DNA from: Lachnospiraceae bacterium
GTDB lineage: Bacteria; Bacillota; Clostridia; Lachnospirales; Lachnospiraceae
NCBI GenBank assembly: GCA_024692905.1
Contig: JAILLY010000102.1
Coordinates: forward strand, 186,001-250,000
DNA: 64,000 nt
Reading direction: 5' to 3'
Numbering within the stretch: position 1 is the first letter of the stretch; every line of letters starts with the position of its first letter. A program made the position numbers and the translations under genes. The notes beneath the pieces are model-generated. The model was not told the DNA's origin. It did not search any database and worked only from the letters and a program-made list of their open reading frames with translations. Below, one piece after another: positions 43,607 through 53,304 of the stretch.

Positions 43607-45220
43607 ATGGCAAATGTTGATTTAACCAAGTATGGTATCACCGGCGCAACCGAGATCGTATACAATCCTTCTTATGAAGTATTGTTCAAGGAGGAGACCA
43701 AGGCCGGACTTACGGGTTTCGATGTAGGAACGATGACCGAACTCGATACCATTAACGTTATGACAGGTGAGTTCACCGGACGTTCACCCAAAGATAAGTA
43801 CATCGTCATGGATGCCAATTCCAAGGACACTGTATGGTGGACAACCGATGGTTACAAGAACGATAACCATCCCATGAGCGAAGAAACATGGGCAGTAGTC
43901 AAGGATCTTGCAAAGAAAGAGCTTTCAAACAAGAGGCTTTTCGTTGTTGATGCTTTCTGCGGTGCCAACAAGGACACGAGGATGGCAGTCCGTTTCATCA
44001 TGGAAGTTGCATGGCAGGCTCATTTCGTAAGGAATATGTTCATCCAGCCCACAGCTGAGGAAGAAGCAAGCTTCGAGCCTAATTTCGTTGTTTATACAGC
44101 TTCAAAGGCTAAGGTTGAGAATTACAAGGAGCTCGGTCTTAATTCCGAGACCTGTGTGGCTTTCAACGTATCAAGCCGTGAGCAGGTTATCCTTAATACA
44201 TGGTATGGCGGTGAGATGAAGAAGGGTATGTTCTCGATGATGAACTACTATCTGCCGCTTCAGGGCATCGCAGCTATGCACTGCTCAGCCAACACCGATA
44301 TGGACGGTAAGCATACAGCTATCTTCTTCGGTCTTTCCGGAACAGGTAAGACCACGCTGTCAACAGATCCCAAGAGGCTTCTTATCGGTGATGATGAGCA
44401 CGGCTGGGATGACAACGGTGTCTTCAACTTCGAGGGCGGCTGCTATGCCAAGGTTATCAATCTTGACAAGGAATCGGAGCCTGATATCTACAACGCCATC
44501 AAGAGGAACGCTCTTCTTGAGAACGTAACGGTTGATGCAAACGGCAAGATCGATTTCGCCGATAAGTCAGTTACGGAGAATACACGTGTTTCTTATCCTA
44601 TCGAGCATATCGAGAAGATAGCAAAGAACGTTAACAAGATCTCATCGCGTCCCGATGCCGATAATGTTATCTTCCTTTCGGCCGATGCATTCGGAGTACT
44701 TCCTCCCGTATCGATCCTTGATCCCGAGCAGACACAGTACTACTTCCTGTCAGGATTCACTGCTAAGCTTGCAGGTACAGAGCGTGGTATCACCGAGCCC
44801 ACACCTACTTTCTCGGCATGTTTTGGACAGGCATTCCTTGAGCTTCATCCTACCAAGTACGGTGAGGAGCTCGTTAAGAAGATGAAGAAGAGCGGAGCCA
44901 AGGCTTATCTTGTAAATACCGGATGGAACGGAACCGGCAAGAGGATCTCGATCAAGGATACCCGCGGTATCATCGATGCTATCCTTTCGGGTGATGTTCT
45001 TAAGGCTCCCACCAAGAAGATCCCTTACTTCAACTTTGAAGTTCCCACAGAGCTTCCCGGAGTTGACAGCGGAATCCTTGATCCCAGGGATACATACGCA
45101 GATGCTTCCGAGTGGGAGAACAAGGCTAAGGATCTTGCAGGCAGGTTCATCAAGAACTTTGCGAAGTATGAGACCAATGATGCAGGTAAGGCACTTGTTA
45201 AGGCAGGTCCCCAGCTGTAA
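43607..45220 (+). CDS. pckA: Phosphoenolpyruvate carboxykinase (ATP)
   Basis: The enzyme interconverts oxaloacetate and PEP with ATP/ADP; in rumen-type anaerobes it can run toward oxaloacetate and gain ATP. The 537-residue protein has the ligand segment [11 protein letters not shown] near residue 58, the P-loop [11 protein letters not shown] near 245, the metal Asp in IGDDEHGW near 264 and the NTGWNGTGK region near 440. ATG 43607 follows GAGGTG. Codons are biased as in highly expressed genes. It is a single-gene unit, with promoter at 43511 and terminator at 45305. Confidence 0.96.
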   Translation: MANVDLTKYGITGATEIVYNPSYEVLFKEETKAGLTGFDVGTMTELDTINVMTGEFTGRSPKDKYIVMDANSKDTVWWTTDGYKNDNHPMSEETWAVVKDLAKKELSNKRLFVVDAFCGANKDTRMAVRFIMEVAWQAHFVRNMFIQPTAEEEASFEPNFVVYTASKAKVENYKELGLNSETCVAFNVSSREQVILNTWYGGEMKKGMFSMMNYYLPLQGIAAMHCSANTDMDGKHTAIFFGLSGTGKTTLSTDPKRLLIGDDEHGWDDNGVFNFEGGCYAKVINLDKESEPDIYNAIKRNALLENVTVDANGKIDFADKSVTENTRVSYPIEHIEKIAKNVNKISSRPDADNVIFLSADAFGVLPPVSILDPEQTQYYFLSGFTAKLAGTERGITEPTPTFSACFGQAFLELHPTKYGEELVKKMKKSGAKAYLVNTGWNGTGKRISIKDTRGIIDAILSGDVLKAPTKKIPYFNFEVPTELPGVDSGILDPRDTYADASEWENKAKDLAGRFIKNFAKYETNDAGKALVKAGPQL

Positions 45221-45304
45221 TACCCGTGAATATACGGGGACGGTTCTTCTGACTTCGCAGGCGGAGGGATGTTTCCGTGCGTTCACATGAGTGATATGAT
45301 TATT

Positions 45305-45334
45305 AAGGGGCTCGCGCAGGCGGGCTCCTTTTTT
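45305..45334 (+). terminator. Rho-independent terminator of pckA
   Basis: An 11-pair stem with two G-T wobbles (45305-45315 with 45320-45330) closes on a GCAG loop and runs into TTTTTT. It lies 85 bases after the pckA stop. The space before it holds only a small five-pair hairpin (CCCGT/ACGGG near 45224). Confidence 0.85.
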
Positions 45335-45351
45335 GCTTTTCATTATTTCAG

Positions 45352-45380
45352 TTGTGTGATAAAATACATCTGTTTATGTT
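45352..45380 (+). promoter_or_regulatory. Weak candidate promoter for tyrS
   Basis: TTGTGT (45352-45357), 17 bases, TATGTT (45375-45380). Both boxes are imperfect. A promoter is needed between the pckA terminator and tyrS, and this is the best match I see. The roughly 80-base space leaves no room for a T-box leader. Confidence 0.3.
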
Positions 45381-45414
45381 ATGTGTAATATGATCAGGAT
45401 TTACGGAGGATGTT

Positions 45415-46644
45415 ATGAAGATTTACGATGAACTGGTCGCCAGAGGGCTTATCGCCCAGGTGACGGATGAAAAAGGGATAAAGGATCTTATCGACAACGG
45501 TAAGGCTGTTTTCTATATAGGTTTCGACCCCACGGCCGACAGCCTGCATGTGGGACATTTTATGACTCTCTGCCTTATGAAGAGGCTCCAGATGGCCGGA
45601 AATAAGCCCATAGCGCTGCTCGGCGGAGGTACAGGCATGATAGGCGATCCGTCCGGTAAGACCGATATGCGTAAGATGATGACCAGGGAAACCATAGCTC
45701 ATAATATTGAGTGTTTCAAGAAACAGATGAGCAGGTTCATAGACTTTTCCGACGGTAAGGCGATAATGGTAAACAATGCCGACTGGCTTATGGATCTTAA
45801 TTATGTGGATATGCTTCGTGAGGTCGGACCTTATTTCTCTGTATCGAATATGCTCAGGGCCGAGTGCTACAAGCAGCGTATGGACAGGGACGGGGGTCTT
45901 ACATTCCTTGAGTTTAACTATATGATCATGCAGTCATACGATTTCCTTGAGCTTTACAGGAAGTACGGATGCAATCTGCAGTTCGGCGGCGATGACCAGT
46001 GGTCCAATATGCTCGGCGGACGTGAGCTTATCCGTAAGAAACTCGGCAAGAATGACGCTGAGGCGATGACCATAACCCTTCTGCTTAATTCAGAGGGTAA
46101 GAAGATGGGCAAGACGGAAAAGGGTGCCGTGTGGCTCGATCCCGAAAAGACTTCTCCGTATGATTTTTACCAGTACTGGAGAAACGTTGCGGATGCCGAT
46201 GTTCTTAAATGTATCCGCATGCTTACCTTCCTGCCTCTTGAAGAGATCGATAAGATGGACAAGTGGGAAGGAGCCCAGCTTAATGAAGCCAAGGAGATAC
46301 TTGCCTTCGAACTTACCAAACTCGTACACGGAGAGGAAGAGGCCATAAAGGCCCGTAATGCGGCACGCTCGATCTTTACATCGGGTGATTCCGCCGACAT
46401 GCCCACCGTTGAGATAACTTCGGAGGATCTTAAGGACGGCCTCATTGATATCCAGGCGATCCTTGTGAAAGCCGGTATGGCAACGTCAAGATCCGATGCA
46501 AGAAGAAGCGTTGAAGGCGGCGGGGTTACCGTTGACGGAGAGAAAGTCACGGATCTGTTCTTAAGCTTCAAGCCTGAAGATTTTGGTGACGGCAAAGTTG
46601 TAAGGAAGGGTAAAAAGAACTTCAAGAAGGTTGTGTTCAAATAG
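45415..46644 (+). CDS. tyrS: Tyrosyl-tRNA synthetase
   Basis: A class I synthetase that charges tRNA-Tyr. The 409-residue protein has the HIGH-type motif HVGH (in DSLHVGHFM near residue 43), [13 protein letters not shown] near 67, the tyrosine-site [11 protein letters not shown] near 185, the KMSKS-type KMGKTEKGA near 228, and an S4 RNA-binding domain (about 345-409). GGAGG precedes the ATG. The adenylating ligase of the acylation cassette starts five bases after its stop. Confidence 0.96.
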   Translation: MKIYDELVARGLIAQVTDEKGIKDLIDNGKAVFYIGFDPTADSLHVGHFMTLCLMKRLQMAGNKPIALLGGGTGMIGDPSGKTDMRKMMTRETIAHNIECFKKQMSRFIDFSDGKAIMVNNADWLMDLNYVDMLREVGPYFSVSNMLRAECYKQRMDRDGGLTFLEFNYMIMQSYDFLELYRKYGCNLQFGGDDQWSNMLGGRELIRKKLGKNDAEAMTITLLLNSEGKKMGKTEKGAVWLDPEKTSPYDFYQYWRNVADADVLKCIRMLTFLPLEEIDKMDKWEGAQLNEAKEILAFELTKLVHGEEEAIKARNAARSIFTSGDSADMPTVEITSEDLKDGLIDIQAILVKAGMATSRSDARRSVEGGGVTVDGEKVTDLFLSFKPEDFGDGKVVRKGKKNFKKVVFK

Positions 46645-46649
46645 AAAAA

Positions 46650-48155
46650 ATGAAGATAAACATACTGGAATATCTTAAAGAGGCGGCTTTAAAGTCACCC
46701 GGAAAATGCGCATATTTCGATGAAACGATAAGCTATACCTATGGCCGTATGCTTGAAGAAGTAAAGGCGATAGGTACAAAGCTTATAAAAAAGTTAAATG
46801 TCAAATGCCGTCCCGTGCTTATTTATATGGATAAGTCTCCTTCGGTACTTGCGGCATTCTGGGGGACGGTATACAGCAGGAATTTCTATGTCCCGCTTGA
46901 TACGAACATGCCGGACATGCGCATAAGGCTTATCGTTGAGAACCTTAAACCCGCAGCCGTCATTACCGATATGGCGCATTATGATCTTGCGAGGAAATTC
47001 TCGAATAATGTGTTTATTTTTGAAGAGATGATAGAGACGCCTGTCGATGATGAGCTGCTCGCAAAGAGGATGTCCCAGGCTATCGATACAGATCCGGTAT
47101 ATGTGCTGTATACCTCCGGATCCACGGGCGTACCCAAAGGCGTTGTCGTAAGCCACCGTTCACTTATTGATTATGTTGAACAGTTCTGCAATGAGATCGA
47201 TATAAGAGAAGATGACGTGATCGCAAACCAGGCACCGTTCTATTTTGATGCATCGCTTATTGATATTTACTGCTCGCTCCGTGCCGGCGGATCGATGGGC
47301 ATAGTACCCCTTGAGTATTTTTCAATACCGCTAAAGCTGCTTGATTTTTTACAGAAGTATGAGATAACCACTATCAGATGGGTGCCTTCGGCAATGAAGA
47401 TGGTCTCAACCTTTAAGGGATTTAAGTCGATCCGGCCGGAGCGGCTTCGTAAGATCATCTTCGGAGCGGAGTCCATGCCGACAAAGGTATATAATTACTG
47501 GAAGTCAAATTATCCCGATGCTGTATTTGTCCAGATATACGGCCCTACAGAGATCACGGGTGTATGCACCTATTATATTGTAGACCGTGACTATGCCGAT
47601 GACGAGACCATACCCATCGGAAATGCATTCAGGAACACGGAAGTCTTCCTGCTTGATGAGGATGATAAACTCATAACGCGTTCGGACATTACGGGGGAGA
47701 TCTGCGTAAAAGGTTCGTGCCTTGCGCTCGGATACTATAATGCAAGAGAAAAAAGCGATGAGGTATTCACCCAGAATCCGCTCAATCCTTATTATACCGA
47801 AAAGATATACCGTACCGGAGATCTGGCAAAGTATAATGAACGCAAGGAACTCGTATTTGTTTCGCGAAAGGATTTTCAGATAAAACACATGGGCCACAGG
47901 ATCGAGCTCGGGGAGATAGAGACGGCGGTAATGGCACTTCCGAACATGAAGAATGCATGCTGTCTGTTCGATCAGGAGAAACAGAAGATAGTACTTTTTT
48001 ATGAGACGGATGCCTACGATGATATAACGATAATGGATGCATTGAAAAAGCGGCTTTTGCGCTATATGCTTCCGAATACCCTTCATAAGCTTGATGAAAT
48101 GCCGTTGTTAAGAAGCGGCAAGATCGACAGGGTTAAGCTTAAGGAAATGATTTAA
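46650..48155 (+). CDS. Amino-acid adenylating ligase of a Dlt-like cassette
   Basis: A 501-residue ANL-superfamily enzyme related to DltA, expected to activate an amino acid and load it onto the carrier protein encoded at 49327. Core motifs: YTSGSTGVPKG near residue 154 (A3), YGPTE near 297 (A5), YRTGDLAKY near 392 (A7), GHRIELGEIE near 420 (A8) and the catalytic Lys in RSGKIDR near 494 (A10). Where DltA has FCGE, with the Cys tied to D-alanine preference, this protein has FGAE (Gly272), so the substrate may differ from D-alanine. There is no clear RBS; translation is probably coupled to tyrS. Confidence 0.82.
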   Translation: MKINILEYLKEAALKSPGKCAYFDETISYTYGRMLEEVKAIGTKLIKKLNVKCRPVLIYMDKSPSVLAAFWGTVYSRNFYVPLDTNMPDMRIRLIVENLKPAAVITDMAHYDLARKFSNNVFIFEEMIETPVDDELLAKRMSQAIDTDPVYVLYTSGSTGVPKGVVVSHRSLIDYVEQFCNEIDIREDDVIANQAPFYFDASLIDIYCSLRAGGSMGIVPLEYFSIPLKLLDFLQKYEITTIRWVPSAMKMVSTFKGFKSIRPERLRKIIFGAESMPTKVYNYWKSNYPDAVFVQIYGPTEITGVCTYYIVDRDYADDETIPIGNAFRNTEVFLLDEDDKLITRSDITGEICVKGSCLALGYYNAREKSDEVFTQNPLNPYYTEKIYRTGDLAKYNERKELVFVSRKDFQIKHMGHRIELGEIETAVMALPNMKNACCLFDQEKQKIVLFYETDAYDDITIMDALKKRLLRYMLPNTLHKLDEMPLLRSGKIDRVKLKEMI

Positions 48156-48164
48156 GGAGTTTAT

Positions 48165-49304
48165 ATGATGATGAGATCATGGAAGTTTTTTGTGATGACG
48201 GCAGTGACGGTGTTTGCGTGTGCATTCCTTGCAGGATGTGAAAATTCGGATGTTATAAACGTAAACATTAATCTTAATAACAGGACAAAGGATACCGCTG
48301 AAGCCGGGGAGGATACCCTGGAAGATGACAATTCCGTATTCGCTTTGACGATACCTGAGGAATATGACGGCACCTATGTTGTCATGAGCGGTCCCAACGG
48401 TTATTCCGTATATGACAAGGAAGCCATGGAAGCCGATTTCGGCGGATTTGTTTTTTCCGTATATGCATATACCGATCCGTCCGAATATGCCGGCGGCATG
48501 GATATGAAGGTCGGTGAGATAATAAGTGATGACGGTGAAACGCTTTATGATATAGTCAGGTCTTATGCATCCGACATCCAGTATGATTACACGAAATATG
48601 AGGATCATATGCCAAAGACCTATGAAGCGCTTTATAACGGCGCGGAGGATATGATCAAGTCGATAAAGCCGCTCGTGGAAGGCAGTTTCGTCTGGAGAGC
48701 CGGCTGCGACGGAGAGGGCATGTATGATGAAGTTCTTTTAAAGCATATAACGGCCGTTAACGAAAAGTGGGATGCGGGCAGGCTTGAAGAAGAAGACATG
48801 AGTCCGCAGTACGCAGAGATCATGCAGACAAAAGACGATCCTCTTGCACATATCGGGTATGCCTATCGGGACGTTAACTGTGACGGTATTGACGAACTTC
48901 TGATCGGCGAGATACTAACGGACGATCTTAAAGGCACCATATATGATATATATACGATGGTCGACCGCAAATGCGCACATGTCGTAAGCGGCACCATGAG
49001 GGACCGCTATTATGCGCTTGAATACGGGATGATCTGCAATGAGTATTCGGGCGGAGCCGGTATGAGCGGATGGGAATCGTATGACATAGAGCCAAACACC
49101 GTAAATCTAATGCCTCAGCTTGGTCTGAAGGAAGACACATATGAGGATGAGGATGCTCCGTGGTTTGTTTCTTTCGGTGAAGAAGATGTATGGGAGCCTG
49201 TTGCAAAAGAGGAGTTTGATGATTACCGTTCCAGGTTTGAATATGTAAGGTTTGATCTTACCCCGCTTTCGGATACAAGTGTAAATGAAGCCGGTCAGGA
49301 ATGA
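48165..49304 (+). CDS. Lipoprotein within the Dlt-like cassette, unknown function
   Basis: A 379-residue exported lipoprotein with a signal peptide and lipobox LAGC (Cys25). The mature part is acidic and contains DVNCDGIDELLIGE near residue 230, a calcium-loop-like DxNxDGxDELL pattern common in Lachnospiraceae surface proteins. I find no enzyme motif. AAGGAG lies five to eleven bases before three consecutive ATG codons, so the exact start is uncertain by two residues. Its place between ligase and carrier genes suggests a role at the outer membrane face in the same process. Confidence 0.78.
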   Translation: MMMRSWKFFVMTAVTVFACAFLAGCENSDVINVNINLNNRTKDTAEAGEDTLEDDNSVFALTIPEEYDGTYVVMSGPNGYSVYDKEAMEADFGGFVFSVYAYTDPSEYAGGMDMKVGEIISDDGETLYDIVRSYASDIQYDYTKYEDHMPKTYEALYNGAEDMIKSIKPLVEGSFVWRAGCDGEGMYDEVLLKHITAVNEKWDAGRLEEEDMSPQYAEIMQTKDDPLAHIGYAYRDVNCDGIDELLIGEILTDDLKGTIYDIYTMVDRKCAHVVSGTMRDRYYALEYGMICNEYSGGAGMSGWESYDIEPNTVNLMPQLGLKEDTYEDEDAPWFVSFGEEDVWEPVAKEEFDDYRSRFEYVRFDLTPLSDTSVNEAGQE

Positions 49305-49326
49305 CGGGTACATATAAGGAGGATAT

Positions 49327-49554
49327 ATGGAAACAGTCATCAGTATATTAAAGGGTGTTCATCCCGAAGTTGATTATGAGACCGAGACCGGTCTTATAGA
49401 CAAAAGGATATTTGATTCATTTGATGTCGTTAATATTGTCGGCGAACTCATGGATGAATTTGATATTGAGATAACCGCGGAACACATGGTTCCCGAAAAC
49501 TTCAATTCGGCCCGCGCGATATATGATCTGGTACGTTCATTAGAGGAAGAGTAA
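49327..49554 (+). CDS. Acyl carrier protein (DltC-like)
   Basis: A 75-residue acidic carrier protein. The phosphopantetheine Ser is in DSFDVVNI near residue 31, followed by helices typical of the carrier fold (DEFDIEI). It should receive the activated amino acid from the upstream ligase and present it to the MBOAT protein. AGGAGG precedes the ATG, and the next gene starts six bases after its stop. Confidence 0.9.
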   Translation: METVISILKGVHPEVDYETETGLIDKRIFDSFDVVNIVGELMDEFDIEITAEHMVPENFNSARAIYDLVRSLEEE

Positions 49555-49560
49555 ATAAAG

Positions 49561-51156
49561 ATGTCCTTTATCACTATCGATTTTGCTCTGTTCGTTACGG
49601 CGGTACTGCTTGTATATTATATATTTCCGAAAAAAACAAGATGGACGGTACTGCTGATCGCAAGTTATATCTTCTACGGTATCACGGGTATTACAAATCT
49701 TATATATATCCTCGTGACCACGGTATCCGCATTTATCTGCGCGATGCTCATCGGAAAGCAGGGAACAAAGCAGAAGGAATATCTTAAAGAACATAAGGAA
49801 AGTCTTACCAAAGAAGAAAAGAAGTCCTATAAAGCAGGTATAAAAAAGAAGCAGAAACTGATCCTTGCCGCCGGACTTCTTATCAACTTTGGTATTTTAG
49901 TGTATTTAAAATATGCCGACTGGACTATCGCATATATTAATCTGTTCAGGTTGAGCAGGTTCGGGCGTACGGATTTCATACCTTTCAGGAATTTCATACT
50001 TCCGCTCGGTATATCTTTTTACACTTTTCAGACCATGGGATATCTTATCGATATCTATTACGGCAAATATGAACACGAACGCAACCCGTTTAAGTTCGCT
50101 CTTTTTGTTTCGTTTTTCCCTCAGATAGTCCAGGGACCGATCAGCAGGTTCGGAGAACTCGCACCGGAGCTCTTTGCCGAAAAGGACTTTGATTTTACGC
50201 GTATAAAGTCAGGCTTTTACCGTATAATGTGGGGCCTTTTCAAAAAGCTTGTCATAGCCGACAGGCTGGCCGGCTATGTTTCCGGTACCATCGCACAGAG
50301 GGATACTTACAGAGGGCCTTACATACTTCTTGCGGTGTTTTTTTATTCGATGCAGATATACGGTGATTTTTCCGGAGGTATCGACGTTGCACTCGGCGTG
50401 GCCGAAATGTTCGGGATAACGCTTCATGAGAATTTTGAAAGGCCTTTCTTCTCAAAGTCGATATCCGAATACTGGCAGAGATGGCATATGACGCTCGGTA
50501 CATGGTTCAAGGATTATATCTTTTACCCGCTGTCACTGAATAAGGGTATAATCAGACTCGGAAAGACGGTAAGGGAACACGGTATGGAGAAGATCGGAAA
50601 GAGGATACCGATATACATACCGATGTTCATAGTATGGTTTACCACGGGAATGTGGCACGGCTCCCAGAACAGATATGTTGTATGGGGACTGTTTAACTTT
50701 TTGTTCATCGTTTTGGGGACCGAGCTTGAACCGCTTTCCCAAAAGATCGTTTTAAAGTTAAGGCTTGACGAGGGCGGTGTGTTAATGAGATCCTACCGCG
50801 TCATAAAGACCTTCTGGCTTATGTCATTCCTTCGCATATTTGATATAAGCAAGGACGTTCCGTCGGCTTTCAACGCCTTTAAACTGATATTTAAGGACTG
50901 GGGCAGTTTCAGGATCGAGAGAGTGTTTGATGAACTCTCGCTTCCTTTTGAGGATTTCACCGTCGCGGTCACAGCAATAGTCATAATGTTTGTATTTGAT
51001 CTTATCCAGCGGCGGGGGAGTGTAAGAAAACGTATTTTCAGGCTCCCGGTCCCTGCGCAGTGGGCAATACTTTCACTGCTCGTTATCGCAGTATCCGTAT
51101 TCGGATATTACGGACCGGGGTATGATGCTGCAAGCTTTATTTACGGAGCGTTCTGA
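49561..51156 (+). CDS. MBOAT family acyltransferase (DltB/AlgI-like)
   Basis: A 531-residue polytopic membrane protein with about ten hydrophobic segments. It has the MBOAT hallmarks GDFSGGIDVALG near residue 264, YWQRWHMTLGTWFKDYIFYP near 305 and the catalytic His in TGMWHGSQNRYVVWG near 362. It would move an acyl or aminoacyl group from the carrier protein across the membrane. Neighbouring genes point to DltB-like work; AlgI-like O-acetylation is the alternative, but AlgI systems have no dedicated ligase and carrier protein. Confidence 0.88.
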   Translation: MSFITIDFALFVTAVLLVYYIFPKKTRWTVLLIASYIFYGITGITNLIYILVTTVSAFICAMLIGKQGTKQKEYLKEHKESLTKEEKKSYKAGIKKKQKLILAAGLLINFGILVYLKYADWTIAYINLFRLSRFGRTDFIPFRNFILPLGISFYTFQTMGYLIDIYYGKYEHERNPFKFALFVSFFPQIVQGPISRFGELAPELFAEKDFDFTRIKSGFYRIMWGLFKKLVIADRLAGYVSGTIAQRDTYRGPYILLAVFFYSMQIYGDFSGGIDVALGVAEMFGITLHENFERPFFSKSISEYWQRWHMTLGTWFKDYIFYPLSLNKGIIRLGKTVREHGMEKIGKRIPIYIPMFIVWFTTGMWHGSQNRYVVWGLFNFLFIVLGTELEPLSQKIVLKLRLDEGGVLMRSYRVIKTFWLMSFLRIFDISKDVPSAFNAFKLIFKDWGSFRIERVFDELSLPFEDFTVAVTAIVIMFVFDLIQRRGSVRKRIFRLPVPAQWAILSLLVIAVSVFGYYGPGYDAASFIYGAF

Positions 51157-51169
51157 GTTAAGGATAAAC

Positions 51170-52138
51170 ATGAGAGCAAGAGAGTGGATCAAAAAAACGG
51201 TCAGCGTTGTTTTTAAGATCATATTGACAGTATTCTTAGTGATCACCTTAAACAGGATATTCCTGCCCAAGTATGTTAATGAGAATCAGGACGGCAGGAT
51301 CACACAGGAATACTACAGATACGCGAAGGACACAGATGTCATCTTTGCCGGCTCATCCACGGTCCACAGCGGGATAGATCCGCGGGTACTTTTTGATGAG
51401 CAGGGGATATCGGCATATCTTCGGGCCAATGCATCACAGACAATGTGGATATCCTATTATATGATAGAGGATGCCATAAGATGCCATAAACCCGAACTTG
51501 TATGTATTGATATGACTTTTATCAAATACGGCGATGATTTTGTCGAAGAGCCGAGTACGAGAAAGGCACTCGACGGGATGCGGATGTCCTTATCCAAGAT
51601 CAACTGTATAAAAGCTTCAATGGGTGAGGATGAAAAGATGGCAGATTATATCATGCCGTTATTCCGGTTCCATTCAAGATGGAAGGAGCTGACCCTTGAT
51701 GATTTCCGTTATGCGTATTACAATAAACCGGTGACTGTTAAAGGTTATCTTCCCGATGATGAAGTGGAGAGCGCCGAAGAAGGAGAGCTGGTTTATACAC
51801 GCGAAGGTGATACGTCAATTTCGCCAAAAAACATCTATTATCTCCGCAAGGCCATCGAATTATGTGAAAAAAACGGGATACAGGTTATGCTCTTCAAGGT
51901 TCCCGCGCACTCATCAAACTGGAGCAGGGATTATGATGAGCAGATCAGTGCGATCGCGGCAGAATACGGAGTATCATATATTAATTTTGACGATCTTAAC
52001 GATGATATCGGACTTGATTACAGCACCGACACGCCGGACGGCGGAAGTCATCTTAACGCAAACGGTGCGGTAAAGTTCTCCTCTTATCTGGGGGACTGTA
52101 TAAAGAAGGATTATAAGGTCAGTGACCGGAGACGGTAA
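51170..52138 (+). CDS. SGNH/GDSL-type membrane-anchored protein (DltD-like role)
   Basis: A 322-residue protein with one N-terminal membrane segment (about 8-28) and an extracellular SGNH hydrolase-like domain. The Ser block is FAGSSTVHSG near residue 61 and the Asp/His block is DGGSHLNANG near 295. It fits the position of DltD, which completes D-alanine transfer outside the cell, though the sequence is not a typical DltD. ATG 51170 has AAGGA five bases upstream; the frame is open to 51122 within the MBOAT gene. Confidence 0.82.
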   Translation: MRAREWIKKTVSVVFKIILTVFLVITLNRIFLPKYVNENQDGRITQEYYRYAKDTDVIFAGSSTVHSGIDPRVLFDEQGISAYLRANASQTMWISYYMIEDAIRCHKPELVCIDMTFIKYGDDFVEEPSTRKALDGMRMSLSKINCIKASMGEDEKMADYIMPLFRFHSRWKELTLDDFRYAYYNKPVTVKGYLPDDEVESAEEGELVYTREGDTSISPKNIYYLRKAIELCEKNGIQVMLFKVPAHSSNWSRDYDEQISAIAAEYGVSYINFDDLNDDIGLDYSTDTPDGGSHLNANGAVKFSSYLGDCIKKDYKVSDRRR

Positions 52139-52194
52139 GGCTTTATCAATAAAATTCAATGCGTTTTGATAATAAACGTGCAGGAGGTTTTTTC

Positions 52195-53304
52195 ATGGAG
52201 AGTAATAAAAAGATAATCCTCACCGGGGACAGGCCTACGGGCAGGCTTCATCTTGGACATTATGTGGGTTCGCTTAAAAGACGTGTCGAACTTCAGAACA
52301 GCGGTGAATATGATGATATAAACATACTCATAGCGGATGACCAGGCATTGACGGACAATGCCGATAATCCTGGCAAGATCAGGGATAATATCATAAACGT
52401 GGTACTTGATTATCTTTCGGTCGGACTTGATCCCGACAAGGTTACGATATGTATCCAGTCGGCGCTGCCCGCACTTCATTCGCTCACGTTTTATTATATG
52501 AATCTTGTGACGACCGCGCGTGTATCCCGAAATCCCACCGTTAAATCCGAGATACAGATGCGGGGGTTTGCCGACGAAGGACTTCCCGTGGGATTTTTCT
52601 GCTATCCCATTTCCCAGGCGGCGGATATTACTGCGTTTGATGCGACTGTTGTGCCTGTGGGAGAAGACCAGCTCCCGATGATCGAGCAGACAAGGGAGAT
52701 AGTGGAGAAGTTCAATAAGACTTACGGAGATACCCTTGTTCTTCCCCGCGCGGTGATACCCGAGAATGAGACGCAGAGAAGGCTTCCCGGAGTTGACGGC
52801 AAGGCCAAGATGAGCAAGTCGCTGGGCAACTGTATATATCTTTCCGACACACCGGGTACTGTAAAGAAGCAGGTGAACGGAAAGATGTTTACCGATCCGC
52901 AGCATTTAAGGATTGAGGATCCGGGACATATAGAAGGAAATGTTGTGTTCACATATCTTGATGCACTTTGCACGGATGATGATTTTGCACAGTTCCTTCC
53001 GGATTACTCCTGCCTTGATGAAATGAAGGAGCATTACATGAGGGGAGGACTCGGGGACGGGACCTGCAAGAAATTCCTTATCTCGGTCCTTGAAAAGACC
53101 CTTGTGCCTATCCGTGAAAGCAGGGCGAAATGGGAAGAAAACATAGGTGACGTTTATGATATCTTAAATGACGGTATCATAAGGGCGCGCAAAAAGACCG
53201 ATGCGGTTCTTTCCCGTGTCCGGAAGTCTATGAGGATTGATTATTTTGAGGACAGAAATATAATCGGTGAATGGGAAAATCTTCTTAAGGACCGGAAACA
53301 GTGA
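52195..53304 (+). CDS. trpS: Tryptophanyl-tRNA synthetase
   Basis: A class I synthetase for tRNA-Trp. The 369-residue protein has TGDRPTGRLHLGHYVG near residue 8 with the HIGH-type HLGH, GEDQLPMIEQ near 165 and the KMSKS motif in KAKMSKSLGN near 208. It is about 40 residues longer than the usual 330, with extra sequence in the C-terminal part. AGGAGG lies seven bases before ATG 52195; an upstream in-frame ATG (52159) lacks an RBS. The stop overlaps the next start. Confidence 0.94.
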   Translation: MESNKKIILTGDRPTGRLHLGHYVGSLKRRVELQNSGEYDDINILIADDQALTDNADNPGKIRDNIINVVLDYLSVGLDPDKVTICIQSALPALHSLTFYYMNLVTTARVSRNPTVKSEIQMRGFADEGLPVGFFCYPISQAADITAFDATVVPVGEDQLPMIEQTREIVEKFNKTYGDTLVLPRAVIPENETQRRLPGVDGKAKMSKSLGNCIYLSDTPGTVKKQVNGKMFTDPQHLRIEDPGHIEGNVVFTYLDALCTDDDFAQFLPDYSCLDEMKEHYMRGGLGDGTCKKFLISVLEKTLVPIRESRAKWEENIGDVYDILNDGIIRARKKTDAVLSRVRKSMRIDYFEDRNIIGEWENLLKDRKQ

